Of a stretch of 64,000 nt of DNA, positions 1 through 8,706 are shown piece by piece. Origin of the DNA: an uncultured Fibrobacter sp. GTDB taxonomy: Bacteria; Fibrobacterota; Fibrobacteria; Fibrobacterales; Fibrobacteraceae. The notes under the pieces were generated by a model. That model was not told where the DNA came from and made no database searches. It saw nothing but the letters and a program-made list of their open reading frames with translations. The stretch covers positions 62,001 to 126,000 of the forward strand of contig CAKUWY010000004.1 of NCBI GenBank assembly GCA_934699585.1, written 5' to 3'. A program made the translations under genes and the position numbers. Each line of letters begins with the position of its first letter. Position 1 is the first letter of the stretch.

Positions 1-42
1 TATCAGGATTACGGCTGGGAGGCCAAACCCATTTTCCGTTAG
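1..42 (+). CDS. 3' end of an unidentified gene (partial)
   Basis: Frame 1 reads YQDYGWEAKPIFR and then TAG at 40-42. The codons look like normal coding sequence, and the stop lies directly against the stop codon of the convergent pflB gene, so this is probably the C-terminus of a plus-strand gene entering from the left. Thirteen residues are too few to assign a family. It could also be a chance open frame. Confidence 0.4.
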   Translation, partial: YQDYGWEAKPIFR

Positions 43-2301
43 CTACAGCACGCCGTGGCAGGTACGGCTAATCACGTCGTCCTGCTGTTCCTTCGTGAGG
101 GAGAGGAATTTGACGGCGTAGCCGGAAACGCGGATGGTGAAGTTCGCGTATTCTGCCTTTTCCGGGTGAGCCTGGGCGTCCAGCAGCTTTTCCACGCCGA
201 ACACGTTCACGTTCAGGTGGTGTGCACCCTGGGCGAAGTAGCCGTCCATGACGGTCACGAGTTTTTGAGCGCGCTCGTCATCGCTGTGGCCAAGAGCGTT
301 CGGGCTGATGGTCTGGGTGTTGCTGATGCCGTCTAGAGCGTATTCGTACGGGAGCTTCGCGACAGAGTTGAGCGATGCAAGCAAGCCGTTCTTTTCGGCG
401 CCGTAGCTCGGGTTTGCACCGGGAGCGAAGGGGGCGTTTGCCGGGCGTCCGTCAGGGAGCGCACCGGTAGCCTTTCCGTACACCACATTACTCGTAATAG
501 TAAGGATAGAGGTTGTGGGTTCTGCGTTACGGTAGGTGTGGTGTTTCTTGATCTTCGCGATGAATTCCTTCAACAGCCACACGGCGATTTCGTCGGCGCG
601 GTCGTCGTCGTTACCGTACTTGGGGAAGTCTCCCTTCACCACGAAGTCCTTGGCAAGGCCGTCGTCACCGCGGACCACCTTCACCTTGGCGTACTTGATT
701 GCAGAAAGGCTATCTACCACATGGCTGAAGCCTGCGATACCTGTCGCAAACGTGCGGCGTACATTGGTATCGATGAGGGCGAGTTCAGCAGCTTCGTAGT
801 AGTACTTGTCATGCATGTAGTGGATCAGGTTCAGCGTGTTCACATAGATACCCGCGAGCCATTCCAGCATGATGTCGTACTTGTGCATTACTTCGTCGTA
901 GTCCAGGAATTCGCTGGTAATGGGGGCGAGTTCCGGACCGATCTGCATGCCGGGCACCAGGCCGCCCTTTTCGTCCTTGCCGCCGTTGATGGCGTAGAGG
1001 AGGGCCTTGGCGAGGTTTGCGCGGGCGCCGAAGAACTGCATTTCTTTACCTGTCTGGGTGGCGGACACGCAGCAGCAGATGCTGTAGTCGTCACCCCAGA
1101 TGGGACGCATCACGTCGTCGTTTTCGTACTGGATGGAACTTGTAGTCACCGAGATGAAGGCGGCGTACTCCTTGAAGTTCTCGGGCAGGCGCTTGGTGTA
1201 GAGCACCGTGAGGTTCGGCTCCGGAGAAGGGCCCATGTTCTCTAGCGTGTGCAAGAAGCGGAAATCGTTCTTGGTAACCATGGAACGTCCGTCCTGGCCC
1301 ATGCCGCCCACTTCGAGGGTGGCCCACACCGGGTCGCCGCTGAAGAGCTGGTTGTAGCTTTCGATACGGGCGAACTTGACCATGCGGAATTTCATGACCA
1401 TGTGGTCCACGAGTTCCTGGGCTTGTTCTTCGGTGAGGGTGCCGTTCTTGAGGTCGCGTTCGATATAGATGTCCAGGAAGGTAGAGATACGGCCCACGCT
1501 CATGGCGGCACCGTTCTGGGTCTTGATGGCGGAGAGGTAGCCGAAGTAGAGCCACTGGAAGGCTTCGTGGGCGTTGGTCGCCGGTTCAGAGATGTCGAAG
1601 CCGTAGCTTGCGGCCATCACCTTCATCTGCTGCAGGGCGCGAATCTGTTCGGCCACTTCTTCGCGAAGGCGGATCACGTCGTCGGTCATGGTGCCGTCGC
1701 CTACGTGGGCGAGGTCGTTCTGCTTCTGCTTGATGATGTAGTCAATACCGTAAAGGGCCACACGACGGTAATCGCCCACAATACGTCCGCGACCGTAGGT
1801 GTCGGGGAGGCCGGTCAAGAGGTGGGCCTTGCGGACGGCGCGGATTTCGGGAGTGTAGCAGTCGAACACGCCCTGGTTATGGGTCTTGTGGTATTCGGTA
1901 AAAATCTTGTGGAGGTCGGCGTTGGGCTTGTAGCCGTACTGCTGGCAGGCTTCTTCGGCCATCTTGATGCCGCCAAACGGCATGAAGGCCCGCTTGAGCG
2001 GCTTGTCGGTTTGCAGCCCCACGACCTTTTCCAGATCCTTGAGACGCTCGTTGATGTAGCCCGGCTTGTGGCTAGTGATGGTGGAGACGATGTCGGTGTC
2101 CATGTCCAGCACGCCGCCGTGCCTACGTTCTTCGGCCTGCAGACTCTGCAGTTCGTCCCACAGTTTCTGGGTGGCGTCCGTCGGGCCAGCCAAGAAGGAC
2201 TTGTCTCCGTCGTATGCCGTGTAGTTACGCTGAATAAAATCGCGGACGTTAATTTCGCTTTGCCAGAGTCCGCCTTCAAAGCCATTCCATGCGTTAATCA
2301 T
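43..2301 (-). CDS. pflB: Pyruvate formate-lyase (formate C-acetyltransferase)
   Basis: A glycyl-radical enzyme that splits pyruvate and CoA into acetyl-CoA and formate in anaerobic mixed-acid fermentation. The catalytic cysteine pair falls at about residues 410-411, inside a run of three cysteines (ICCCVSA), followed by MQFFGARANLAK as in Escherichia coli PflB. The glycyl-radical loop RVSGYAV is near the C-terminus, with the radical glycine at about residue 727. The frame is open 26 codons further upstream, but the ATG at 2301 is preceded by AAGAGGAAAA and gives 752 residues, close to the usual 760. The radical-activating enzyme PflA is not seen in this window. The triple cysteine (three in a row where E. 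coli has two) is a small oddity. The upstream minus-strand sequence contains TATATTGG, a possible promoter box. Confidence 0.96.
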   Translation of the reverse strand: MINAWNGFEGGLWQSEINVRDFIQRNYTAYDGDKSFLAGPTDATQKLWDELQSLQAEERRHGGVLDMDTDIVSTITSHKPGYINERLKDLEKVVGLQTDKPLKRAFMPFGGIKMAEEACQQYGYKPNADLHKIFTEYHKTHNQGVFDCYTPEIRAVRKAHLLTGLPDTYGRGRIVGDYRRVALYGIDYIIKQKQNDLAHVGDGTMTDDVIRLREEVAEQIRALQQMKVMAASYGFDISEPATNAHEAFQWLYFGYLSAIKTQNGAAMSVGRISTFLDIYIERDLKNGTLTEEQAQELVDHMVMKFRMVKFARIESYNQLFSGDPVWATLEVGGMGQDGRSMVTKNDFRFLHTLENMGPSPEPNLTVLYTKRLPENFKEYAAFISVTTSSIQYENDDVMRPIWGDDYSICCCVSATQTGKEMQFFGARANLAKALLYAINGGKDEKGGLVPGMQIGPELAPITSEFLDYDEVMHKYDIMLEWLAGIYVNTLNLIHYMHDKYYYEAAELALIDTNVRRTFATGIAGFSHVVDSLSAIKYAKVKVVRGDDGLAKDFVVKGDFPKYGNDDDRADEIAVWLLKEFIAKIKKHHTYRNAEPTTSILTITSNVVYGKATGALPDGRPANAPFAPGANPSYGAEKNGLLASLNSVAKLPYEYALDGISNTQTISPNALGHSDDERAQKLVTVMDGYFAQGAHHLNVNVFGVEKLLDAQAHPEKAEYANFTIRVSGYAVKFLSLTKEQQDDVISRTCHGVL

Positions 2302-2669
2302 TTTTCCTCTTTGCTCGCCCGAATTGCCGTAGTAGTGCGGGTCGAGACTTCTGTTTTGTTGTTCTTTTGTGAGTCCCAATATAGCAATTGCAGGGGCCTG
2401 CTTGAACTACCGCTGGAGGCTTGATTTTGCTTTTGGTCAGAGCGTTTTTCGGGTGCAATTAGCGCTTGTTTTGTAATCGTTTGATTGACAAAGAGTTATG
2501 AGTTTTGACTGATGGTTGTTGAAAAGTTTGCGTGCTAGGATGGAGTTTGAGACTTTATTGATGCTGATTATCTTAGTTCCTCTTTTCTTTACTGTAAATT
2601 GTTATTTTTTGACACGGAAAATTCCTGCGTGGAGTTGCGCGGGATACTTGAGTTTTTTAAGAGGAATCT
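2302..2669. other. Divergent intergenic region between pflB and gltX
   Basis: About 370 bases hold the leaders and presumably the promoters of pflB (leftward) and gltX (rightward). TTGACA hexamers occur at 2485-2490 and 2609-2614, but neither has a convincing -10 box at normal spacing. No RNA gene or coding sequence is supported here. Confidence 0.5.
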
Positions 2670-4139
2670 ATGAGCGAAAATTCTGCTACCCGTCCTGTCC
2701 GCGTCCGTTTTGCCCCGAGCCCCACGGGCTACCTGCATGTGGGCGGTGCGCGTACCGCTATTTACAACTACTTTTTTGCCAAACACATGGGTGGCACGTT
2801 CTACCTGCGTATCGAAGATACCGACCGCAAGCGTTACAACGAGACTGCGCTGCACGACCTGATGCGCGACCTCAAGTGGCTTGGACTTCAGTGGGACGAA
2901 GGTCCAGGTTGCGAAGGCGACTGCGGTCCGTACTTCCAGAGCGAGCGCCTGGACATCTACCACCGCGAAATCAAGAAGCTCCTTGATGCCGGCTGTGCCT
3001 ACTACTGCTTCTGCACCGAAGAACGTCTGCAGGAAGTCCGCGCCGAACAAGAAAAGAGCCATGTGCCGGTCACGGGTTACGACCGTCATTGCCGTAACAT
3101 CAGCCGTGAAGAAGCCGAAGCCCGCATTGCCGCTGGCGAAAAGGCTGTCATCCGCTTCAAGGTTCCCGAGACGGGTGTCACCGAATTCGATGACATGATT
3201 CGCGGCCACATCAGCTACCAGAACGAACTTCTGGACGACCTGGTGCTCATCAAGCGCGACGGTTATCCGACTTATCACTTTGCAAGCGTGGTGGACGACC
3301 ACCTGATGGGCACGACCCACGTGCTCCGCGGCGACGAATGGATTAGCTCCACGCCCAAGCACGAACTCTTGTACAAGGCGTTCGGCTGGGAACCTCCCGT
3401 ATGGTGCCACCTGCCGGTGATTCTCGACAAGAACGGCGGCAAGCTTTCTAAGCGCAAGGGTGCCGCCTCCGTGGGCGACTTCCGCGACCTCGGCTACTTG
3501 CCGGAGACTCTTGTGAACTACCTCGCTCTCCTGGGCTGGAACCCGGGCGACGACCGCGAAGTCATGACCATCAAGGAAATGGTGGAAAGCTTCACGCTGG
3601 AACGCATCAACCCGAAGTCCGCCAGCTTCGACGAAAAGAAGCTCCAGTGGATGAACGGCCAGCACATCCACCTGTGCGACGACGGCTTCCTCAAAAACAT
3701 CATGAAGGAAGGCTTGGCTGCAAAGGGTATCGACCTTTCTAACGAACCGGAAGCTCGCCTCGACGAAATCGTAAAGCAGCTGAAACCCCGCGCCCACTTT
3801 GTGCAGGACCTGACCGACATGGCAGTCTATTTCTTTGTGGCCCCGACGACCTACGACGAAAAGGGTGCCAAAAAACACTTCGGTGAAGGCTCCAAGGAAG
3901 TGGCGACCCTCGTGCGCGACATGCTCGCCTCCATCGAAGACTTCAAGACGCCTGTCATCGAGAAGGGATTCTACGATCTCGCTGAACGCTGCGGCCACAA
4001 GGTCGGCGAACTCGTGGGTGCGCCGCGCCTTGCCGTGTCTGGCGTTACTGCTGGTCCTGGCCTCTGGGAAATGTTCGAAATCATCGGTAAGGAAGAAGTG
4101 CTCCGCCGCATCGACGTGGCTCTCCCGCTGATGAAATAA
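2670..4139 (+). CDS. gltX: Glutamyl-tRNA synthetase
   Basis: Class I aminoacyl-tRNA synthetase that charges tRNA-Glu. The HIGH-type signature reads HVGG at residues 23-26 (after APSPTGYL), and the KMSKS-type loop is KLSKRKG from residue 258. A CFC pair followed about 25-30 residues later by an HC pair resembles the zinc-binding insertion of bacterial GluRS. The length, 489 residues, is normal. ATG 2670 follows TAAGAGGAATCT, a clear ribosome binding site. The next gene starts about 210 bases downstream after two strong hairpins, so gltX is probably transcribed alone. Whether it is discriminating (Glu only) or also charges tRNA-Gln cannot be told from the sequence alone. Confidence 0.96.
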   Translation: MSENSATRPVRVRFAPSPTGYLHVGGARTAIYNYFFAKHMGGTFYLRIEDTDRKRYNETALHDLMRDLKWLGLQWDEGPGCEGDCGPYFQSERLDIYHREIKKLLDAGCAYYCFCTEERLQEVRAEQEKSHVPVTGYDRHCRNISREEAEARIAAGEKAVIRFKVPETGVTEFDDMIRGHISYQNELLDDLVLIKRDGYPTYHFASVVDDHLMGTTHVLRGDEWISSTPKHELLYKAFGWEPPVWCHLPVILDKNGGKLSKRKGAASVGDFRDLGYLPETLVNYLALLGWNPGDDREVMTIKEMVESFTLERINPKSASFDEKKLQWMNGQHIHLCDDGFLKNIMKEGLAAKGIDLSNEPEARLDEIVKQLKPRAHFVQDLTDMAVYFFVAPTTYDEKGAKKHFGEGSKEVATLVRDMLASIEDFKTPVIEKGFYDLAERCGHKVGELVGAPRLAVSGVTAGPGLWEMFEIIGKEEVLRRIDVALPLMK

Positions 4140-4149
4140 GCGGGGCGTT

Positions 4150-4174
4150 ACGGGGCCGGCGATTGAGGCCCCGT
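4150..4174 (+). terminator. Hairpin after gltX (possible terminator)
   Basis: ACGGGGCC and GGCCCCGT form a perfect 8-bp stem around a 9-base loop, 10 bases after the gltX stop. No T-run follows, so it may be a processing or Rho-type stop, or a repeat, rather than a classical intrinsic terminator. Confidence 0.4.
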
Positions 4175-4210
4175 TCGAAGGGGTAGCGGATGCCCGGTAG
4201 GGCAGAAGCG

Positions 4211-4348
4211 AGGGGGAGCCTTCCCCCTAACCCCAACCACCTCCAACTTATCCCTTCGAACTGGATCCTTCGCGACTTCGTCGCTCTGGATGACGCTTCT
4301 TGAGATCCGCAACCCTACTACCTAACACCTACAACCTACAACCTAACC
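4211..4348. repeat. GC-rich hairpin, half REP-like unit and degenerate CCTACAACC tract
   Basis: AGGGGG/CCCCCT hairpin at 4211-4228. It is followed by a segment with GGATCCTTCGC and GGATGACG words also found in the long inverted repeat at 36290-36378, and then by imperfect CCTACAACC copies at 4321-4347. Related degenerate tracts occur at 14990-15068, 17062-17130, 32378-32412 and 49730-49816. Confidence 0.6.
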
Positions 4349-5590
4349 TTGCGTAAACAGTTCCCCTACAAACTTTTGACCCGGAAAATGTTTTGCTGCC
4401 GTTGCCAGCGGGTAACGGAGCATGGGATATTTGCGCGGGAACCCTATTCCACTCACGGTGGCATGGAACCGAAAATTCCGCTTCTGTGTTCGTGCGAAGT
4501 TTGCCAGAATGTCATCATCTGCTTTTCCAACGAGTTTAGCTTTGGAACAAGCGTGGAACATGCGGACTACACGAAGATTTACGGGCACAACCGAATCCAG
4601 CCCGGGAACTGGTTGTTTTTCAAGGGCGGTGTGAAGCCGGGGCTTGTCAAGAGTTGTTTCCAGACTCACGACAAGGAAATTTACGTGCTTACCTACGGTG
4701 GCGCCAAGGACGAGAAGGTGGAATGCCCCAAGTGCCATGTGGAATCCGAGGTGGCGCCGGGCGGGTATCGCCTGCTTCCGGCCCAGAGTGCCTTGACGCT
4801 TATCGGCGACCATGTGTATCACGCCATTCGCGATATGTTCGGCGTGGCGGTAGGGTATGTGAACGACGGCGAAAAGGACAAGCTGGCCGTGCAGATGGAA
4901 GACAAAAGCCTGCTGTTCATTACGCTGCCCCAGGCTATACAGAATTTGCCCAATGCAAAACTTTCGGACATGACCCGCAACAAGCTGATGCAGTTTTTTC
5001 CGGAAGATTCCCGCCGAGTTTCGGTGACGGTGGGACAGGGGATTGTGTATCTCGATGGCCTTGTGAAGAATTTGTCCGTAAAGCGTGCCATCAGGGCCTG
5101 CGTCAACGGCATGCAGAGGGTTCGCGGCTGCGTTGACTTTATGAAAATTCGTGCGGAATCCTACACTTCCGACGAACAGATTGAAAAGGCGATTCTCTCT
5201 CTCTTGGAAACGCCGGGGCTCAAGATTTTTAATTACAAGGTGCAGGTGGAACAGGGGCGTGTGCAGGTGTCTCTGGACTGCATTCGGGAATATTTCCCCA
5301 AAGAAATCGAGAACAAGATTGCGGAATTCCCTGGCGTGCAGGACTTGAACGTGAAAATAAATTCGATTCCCATGGACGAGATGGAAAATACCAAAGTCTG
5401 CAAGGAACTGGAATACGAACTTTCCATGAATACCCGCTTGGGAGATTCCTTGATTCGCGTGAATTATGTAGATGAAAAGTTTTTGCTGGAAGGGAAGGTC
5501 CATTCCATGATTCAGAAACAGCTGGCCATGTTCTGCGTGGCAAGGCGCGTGCTGAGCACGTCTATTGAAAACAGGCTGAGGATAGTTTAA
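4349..5590 (+). CDS. Zinc-ribbon and BON-domain protein, unknown function
   Basis: The N-terminus has a CCRC...CEVC cysteine set and a second CPKC knuckle near residue 130, suggesting one or two zinc ribbons. The C-terminal half contains about three BON-like repeats: alternating beta strands such as VTVGQGIVYLDGLV followed by an amphipathic helix and a V/I-rich strand. BON domains bind phospholipid or act in protein contacts in OsmY and in pore proteins. There is no signal peptide or membrane segment, so a cytoplasmic location is likely. The longest frame starts at TTG 4349 without a ribosome binding site, and ATG 4388 is an alternative. The gene lies 14 bases upstream of the WYL regulator and is probably co-transcribed with it. 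I do not recognise a named family for the whole protein. Confidence 0.75.
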   Translation: MRKQFPYKLLTRKMFCCRCQRVTEHGIFAREPYSTHGGMEPKIPLLCSCEVCQNVIICFSNEFSFGTSVEHADYTKIYGHNRIQPGNWLFFKGGVKPGLVKSCFQTHDKEIYVLTYGGAKDEKVECPKCHVESEVAPGGYRLLPAQSALTLIGDHVYHAIRDMFGVAVGYVNDGEKDKLAVQMEDKSLLFITLPQAIQNLPNAKLSDMTRNKLMQFFPEDSRRVSVTVGQGIVYLDGLVKNLSVKRAIRACVNGMQRVRGCVDFMKIRAESYTSDEQIEKAILSLLETPGLKIFNYKVQVEQGRVQVSLDCIREYFPKEIENKIAEFPGVQDLNVKINSIPMDEMENTKVCKELEYELSMNTRLGDSLIRVNYVDEKFLLEGKVHSMIQKQLAMFCVARRVLSTSIENRLRIV

Positions 5591-5604
5591 ACAAAGAGGT
5601 CGAT

Positions 5605-6603
5605 ATGGCTGGAAAAGGATACGAGAAAATCAATGATGTGAAGGCCCTGCTGAAAGAATACAGGACCGTAGAAGAAATTGCGACCCATATCGGGCGCGGC
5701 CCTCGCACGGCATTCCGCTATCTGGAATACCTGCGGGGTGAAAACTGCGGGCTCCGTAAGGGCAAGAATAGTCTGGGCCAGACCGCGTTCAAGATTCAGG
5801 TGAACGAGCAGGTTTCCTTCAACCAGGAATCCGTAAAGCAACTTGAAAAAATCAAGAAGAACATGACGGGGAATTCCCCCAGCGACGTCAAGAACCGTAA
5901 GCTGGTGGACAAGCTCATCACCGCCATGCAGACCACCAACCCCGACGATTTCAGGCCCGAAGCCATCACTACGGACAAGGACCTGATTATGGATTATGGC
6001 CCCTGGAGCGACAACAAGATTCAGGACCTGTACGTGAACAAGGTGCTGGACGCTATCCACAGCGGTGTAAAAATCCGTATCGCCTACCACCACGGCACCA
6101 AGAAAAAAGATGACGAAACCATCGAGATTAGCCCCGTGAAGGTGGTAATGCGCATGGACACGGTCTATATTATCGGCGCAGACGATAGCTTTGCAGAAAC
6201 GGGCATCTTGAAGATGTACATGCTTGAAAACGTGATGAACATTACGGTTACCAACAAGTTGGCCCTAAGTGGAATCTTTTTTGACGAGCAGAGTTATTAC
6301 AAGTATGCCTATGGGAAATATATAGACCCAAAAATTGCGCCCCAGGATATTTCCCTGCAGATTCGTTCCAATAATAACGACTGGCTCAAGACTCAGTTCG
6401 AAAAGTCCCATTTCAATCCTCCTGCGGTTGTGCGCAAGGACAAGAACAAGAACGACGTTGTGGACCTGAAACTCCGCATCACGCCCGACTTTAAAGCTTG
6501 GCTTATGGGAGTCTTGCCGGACGTGAAAATCCTGAAGCCGGAATCCCTGAAGAAGGAAATGAAGGACCTGCTGAAGAAGACCTTGTCGGAGATGGACGAC
6601 TGA
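5605..6603 (+). CDS. WYL-domain transcriptional regulator
   Basis: The first 70 residues look like a helix-turn-helix domain (TVEEIATHIGRGPRTAFRYL). The middle carries a WYL-type Sm-like fold (KIRIAYHHGTKKKDDETIEISPVKVV...VYIIGADD), and a C-terminal extension follows. WYL proteins sense nucleic-acid-like or nucleotide ligands and control transcription, sometimes of defence or DNA-damage genes. At 332 residues the length is typical. ATG 5605 follows AAAGAGGTCGAT. The gene sits between the BON protein and queA with short gaps, so the three may form one operon. Its target cannot be inferred from the sequence. Confidence 0.85.
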   Translation: MAGKGYEKINDVKALLKEYRTVEEIATHIGRGPRTAFRYLEYLRGENCGLRKGKNSLGQTAFKIQVNEQVSFNQESVKQLEKIKKNMTGNSPSDVKNRKLVDKLITAMQTTNPDDFRPEAITTDKDLIMDYGPWSDNKIQDLYVNKVLDAIHSGVKIRIAYHHGTKKKDDETIEISPVKVVMRMDTVYIIGADDSFAETGILKMYMLENVMNITVTNKLALSGIFFDEQSYYKYAYGKYIDPKIAPQDISLQIRSNNNDWLKTQFEKSHFNPPAVVRKDKNKNDVVDLKLRITPDFKAWLMGVLPDVKILKPESLKKEMKDLLKKTLSEMDD

Positions 6604-6622
6604 CGGAAAGGGAAGTATCTCG

Positions 6623-7672
6623 ATGGAATCGGAACACAAACTTTCGGACTATAACTTCGAATTCCCGAAGGAACTGATTGCAAGCCGCACGGCAGGCAAG
6701 GGCAAGACCCGCATATTGCACTGTCCCAAGGACGGCGGTGAGCGCCGTATCATGAAGGCGCCTGAAATTGTGGAACTGTTCCGCCCCGGTGATTGCCTTG
6801 TGGTGAACAACACCAAGGTGATTCCTGCCCGCCTCTACGGTCACACCCTCCATGGCGGCGAAGTGGAAACCCTCTTGGTGCAGGCGCTGATTCCTGCAGA
6901 AAACGGAGAGGCCCGCTATGAGGCCCAGGTTCGCCCCGGCAAGGCTTTCAAGATTGGTCGCGAACTTGAAATCGCCGGTGTCAGGACCGTTGTGGAAGAC
7001 GTCAAGGAAGACGGCGCCCGGGTGCTCCGTTTTGCGGTAACTCCGGTGGAACTGGAAGCGGTGATGAATCGGGAAGGTCACGTGCCGCTGCCGCCCTACA
7101 TTGACCGCCCCGATGACGAAGACGATAAGTTGGCCTACCAGACGATTTTTGCAAAGTATTCCGGTGCGGTGGCCGCCCCTACGGCAAGCCTCCACTTCAG
7201 CGAAGAAATGCTCGAGTCCCTGAAGGCGAAAGGCGTCTATGTGGCCGAAGTCACCTTGCATGTGGGCCCCGGAACATTCCAGAATATTTCGGTGGAAGAC
7301 TTTACCCAGCACAAGATGCACGGCGAACATTACGAACTGACCAAGGAAAATGCCGAGATTATCAACAGGGCGAAGCGGGAAGGCGGTCGTATCGTGACGG
7401 TGGGCACCACCAGCACCCGCGTCGTCGAGACCATTGCCGATGCCAACGGAATCGTAAGGGCGCAATCGGGCGTGACCCATGCGTTCTTCTATCCGGGTTA
7501 TCGCTACAAGATTGTGGACGGCCTCCTCACCAATTTCCATTGGCCGAAAAGCTCCCTCATTCTTTTGGTGTCCGCCTTCTACGGGCGCGAAAACACTCTC
7601 GCCGCCTACAAGATGGCTGTAGAGAACAAGATGAAACTGTTCAGCTACGGCGATGGGATGCTGATTCTGTAG
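6623..7672 (+). CDS. queA: S-adenosylmethionine:tRNA ribosyltransferase-isomerase
   Basis: QueA transfers and isomerises the ribosyl part of SAM onto 7-aminomethyl-7-deazaguanine at tRNA position 34, the penultimate step of queuosine synthesis. Family hallmarks are present: the N-terminal YNFEFPKELIASR, the central CLVVNNTKVIPARLYG, APTASLHFSEEML and VTLHVGPGTFQ, and the C-terminal FYPGYRYKIVDGLLTNFHWPKSSL (quoted here in parts: FYPGYRYKIVDG and LLTNFHWPKSSL). The length is 349 residues. The gene begins 19 bases after the WYL regulator with GGGAAG upstream of the ATG. It ends 7 bases from the convergent hypothetical gene. Confidence 0.95.
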   Translation: MESEHKLSDYNFEFPKELIASRTAGKGKTRILHCPKDGGERRIMKAPEIVELFRPGDCLVVNNTKVIPARLYGHTLHGGEVETLLVQALIPAENGEARYEAQVRPGKAFKIGRELEIAGVRTVVEDVKEDGARVLRFAVTPVELEAVMNREGHVPLPPYIDRPDDEDDKLAYQTIFAKYSGAVAAPTASLHFSEEMLESLKAKGVYVAEVTLHVGPGTFQNISVEDFTQHKMHGEHYELTKENAEIINRAKREGGRIVTVGTTSTRVVETIADANGIVRAQSGVTHAFFYPGYRYKIVDGLLTNFHWPKSSLILLVSAFYGRENTLAAYKMAVENKMKLFSYGDGMLIL

Positions 7673-7679
7673 CCTTGGC

Positions 7680-8168
7680 TTATTTTGCAGTAGAATCTGC
7701 TTCCAGGGTGGGAATCAGCTTGTTCTCTTGGCAGAGATTTTCTTCCCTGATTTTGAAGGTGAAGTCCACCAGGTTGTTCTCGAACATTTTCTGGTAGGGC
7801 TTCTTTTGCTGCACGCTCTGGAGGGCGCAGGTGCAGTAGTTGATACGCTGGACCAGTTTCGCCTCGTCCGAGGGAGTGCCCTGGGCAAAGACGCATTCGT
7901 GCATGATGGCATATTCCATGGGACGGTCGTAACGGCCCTTGCACTTGTTTTTCAGGTCGGGCTGTGCGGCCACCTTTTCGATAATCCCCTGGCTGGGAAC
8001 GTCGTTGACAACCTTGCAGGTGACAAAGCCGCCGGCAAAAAAGGCGAGGCAGAGAGCCATATTGATAAGGAATCGCTTGCCGCGGCTAATCTTGTTGTAG
8101 TTCCGCTCTACGGCTTCCAAGGTTTGGGTGGCGTGTAGCCTGACGTCATCTAAATCGTTGTTTTCCAT
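7680..8168 (-). CDS. Membrane-anchored hypothetical protein with paired cysteines
   Basis: 162 residues. The N-terminus is acidic and then basic, followed by one hydrophobic segment at about residues 33-52 (INMALCLAFFAGGFVTC), and a soluble remainder with conserved-looking cysteines (KCKG, HEC, YCTC, NLC). This pattern suggests a bitopic membrane protein whose C-terminal part lies outside the cytoplasm with disulfide bonds. The gene lies 10 bases downstream of hpt on the same strand, so it is probably in the GH57-hpt transcription unit. AAGG lies upstream of the ATG. I do not recognise the family. Confidence 0.75.
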   Translation of the reverse strand: MENNDLDDVRLHATQTLEAVERNYNKISRGKRFLINMALCLAFFAGGFVTCKVVNDVPSQGIIEKVAAQPDLKNKCKGRYDRPMEYAIMHECVFAQGTPSDEAKLVQRINYCTCALQSVQQKKPYQKMFENNLVDFTFKIREENLCQENKLIPTLEADSTAK

Positions 8169-8178
8169 GGCGTGTACC

Positions 8179-8706
8179 TTAGTTTTCGCTTTCCAGAGTC
8201 CAGATGTCGGGCATGGTGCGGTATTCTCCGGCGCAGTCCAGTCCGTAGCCCACTACGAAACCGTCTTCGATGGAGAATCCGACGAAGTCCGCCTTATAGT
8301 CCACTTCCCGACGGGCCCGCTTTTCTAGCAGTACGCAGCTGCGGACTTCGGCGGCGCCTTTTTCCTTAAGCAGGTCCACCAGTTTTTGCAGGGTGCGGCC
8401 CGTGTCCAGAATGTCGTCGATGAGCAGGACCTTTTTGTCTTTCAGGTCCAGTTCGTCCAGCAGGGAGACCTTCAGCTGGCCGGAACTTTCCGTAGAGTCG
8501 CCATAGCTGGATGCCCTGATGAAGGAAACCTTGATGTCCTTGTTGGGGAAATGCCTGCACAGGTCCGACACGAATACGTAGGACCCCGTAAGCACGCCAA
8601 CGATGGTGTCGAACTTGTAATTCCGGGCGATTTTTTCGCCCAGAAGTTGGACCATCTCCTGGATGGCCTCTGCCGTAAAGAGGGGCATGAGGCTCATCTT
8701 ATACAT
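8179..8706 (-). CDS. hpt: Hypoxanthine (guanine) phosphoribosyltransferase
   Basis: Purine salvage enzyme that joins hypoxanthine or guanine to PRPP. The PRPP-binding loop is VLLIDDILDTGRTL, and the N-terminal GVLTGSYVFVSDLCRHF and the later VGYGLDCAGEYR match bacterial HPRT. The length of 175 residues is normal. The ATG at 8706 overlaps the end of the upstream GH57 gene by 8 bases and has AGGT six bases upstream, so translation is probably coupled. An internal ATG at 8697 lacks a ribosome binding site. Confidence 0.94.
   Translation of the reverse strand: MYKMSLMPLFTAEAIQEMVQLLGEKIARNYKFDTIVGVLTGSYVFVSDLCRHFPNKDIKVSFIRASSYGDSTESSGQLKVSLLDELDLKDKKVLLIDDILDTGRTLQKLVDLLKEKGAAEVRSCVLLEKRARREVDYKADFVGFSIEDGFVVGYGLDCAGEYRTMPDIWTLESEN

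Noticed and set aside
2485..2637. Sigma-70 promoter of gltX from TTGACA hexamers at 2485 and 2609
   Set aside because: Neither hexamer has a TATAAT-like box at 15-19 bases, so no promoter call is made.
4150..4230. tRNA gene suggested by CCCGTTCGAAGGGG
   Set aside because: The T-loop-like word is not accompanied by acceptor, D or anticodon arms; the stretch folds instead into two simple hairpins.
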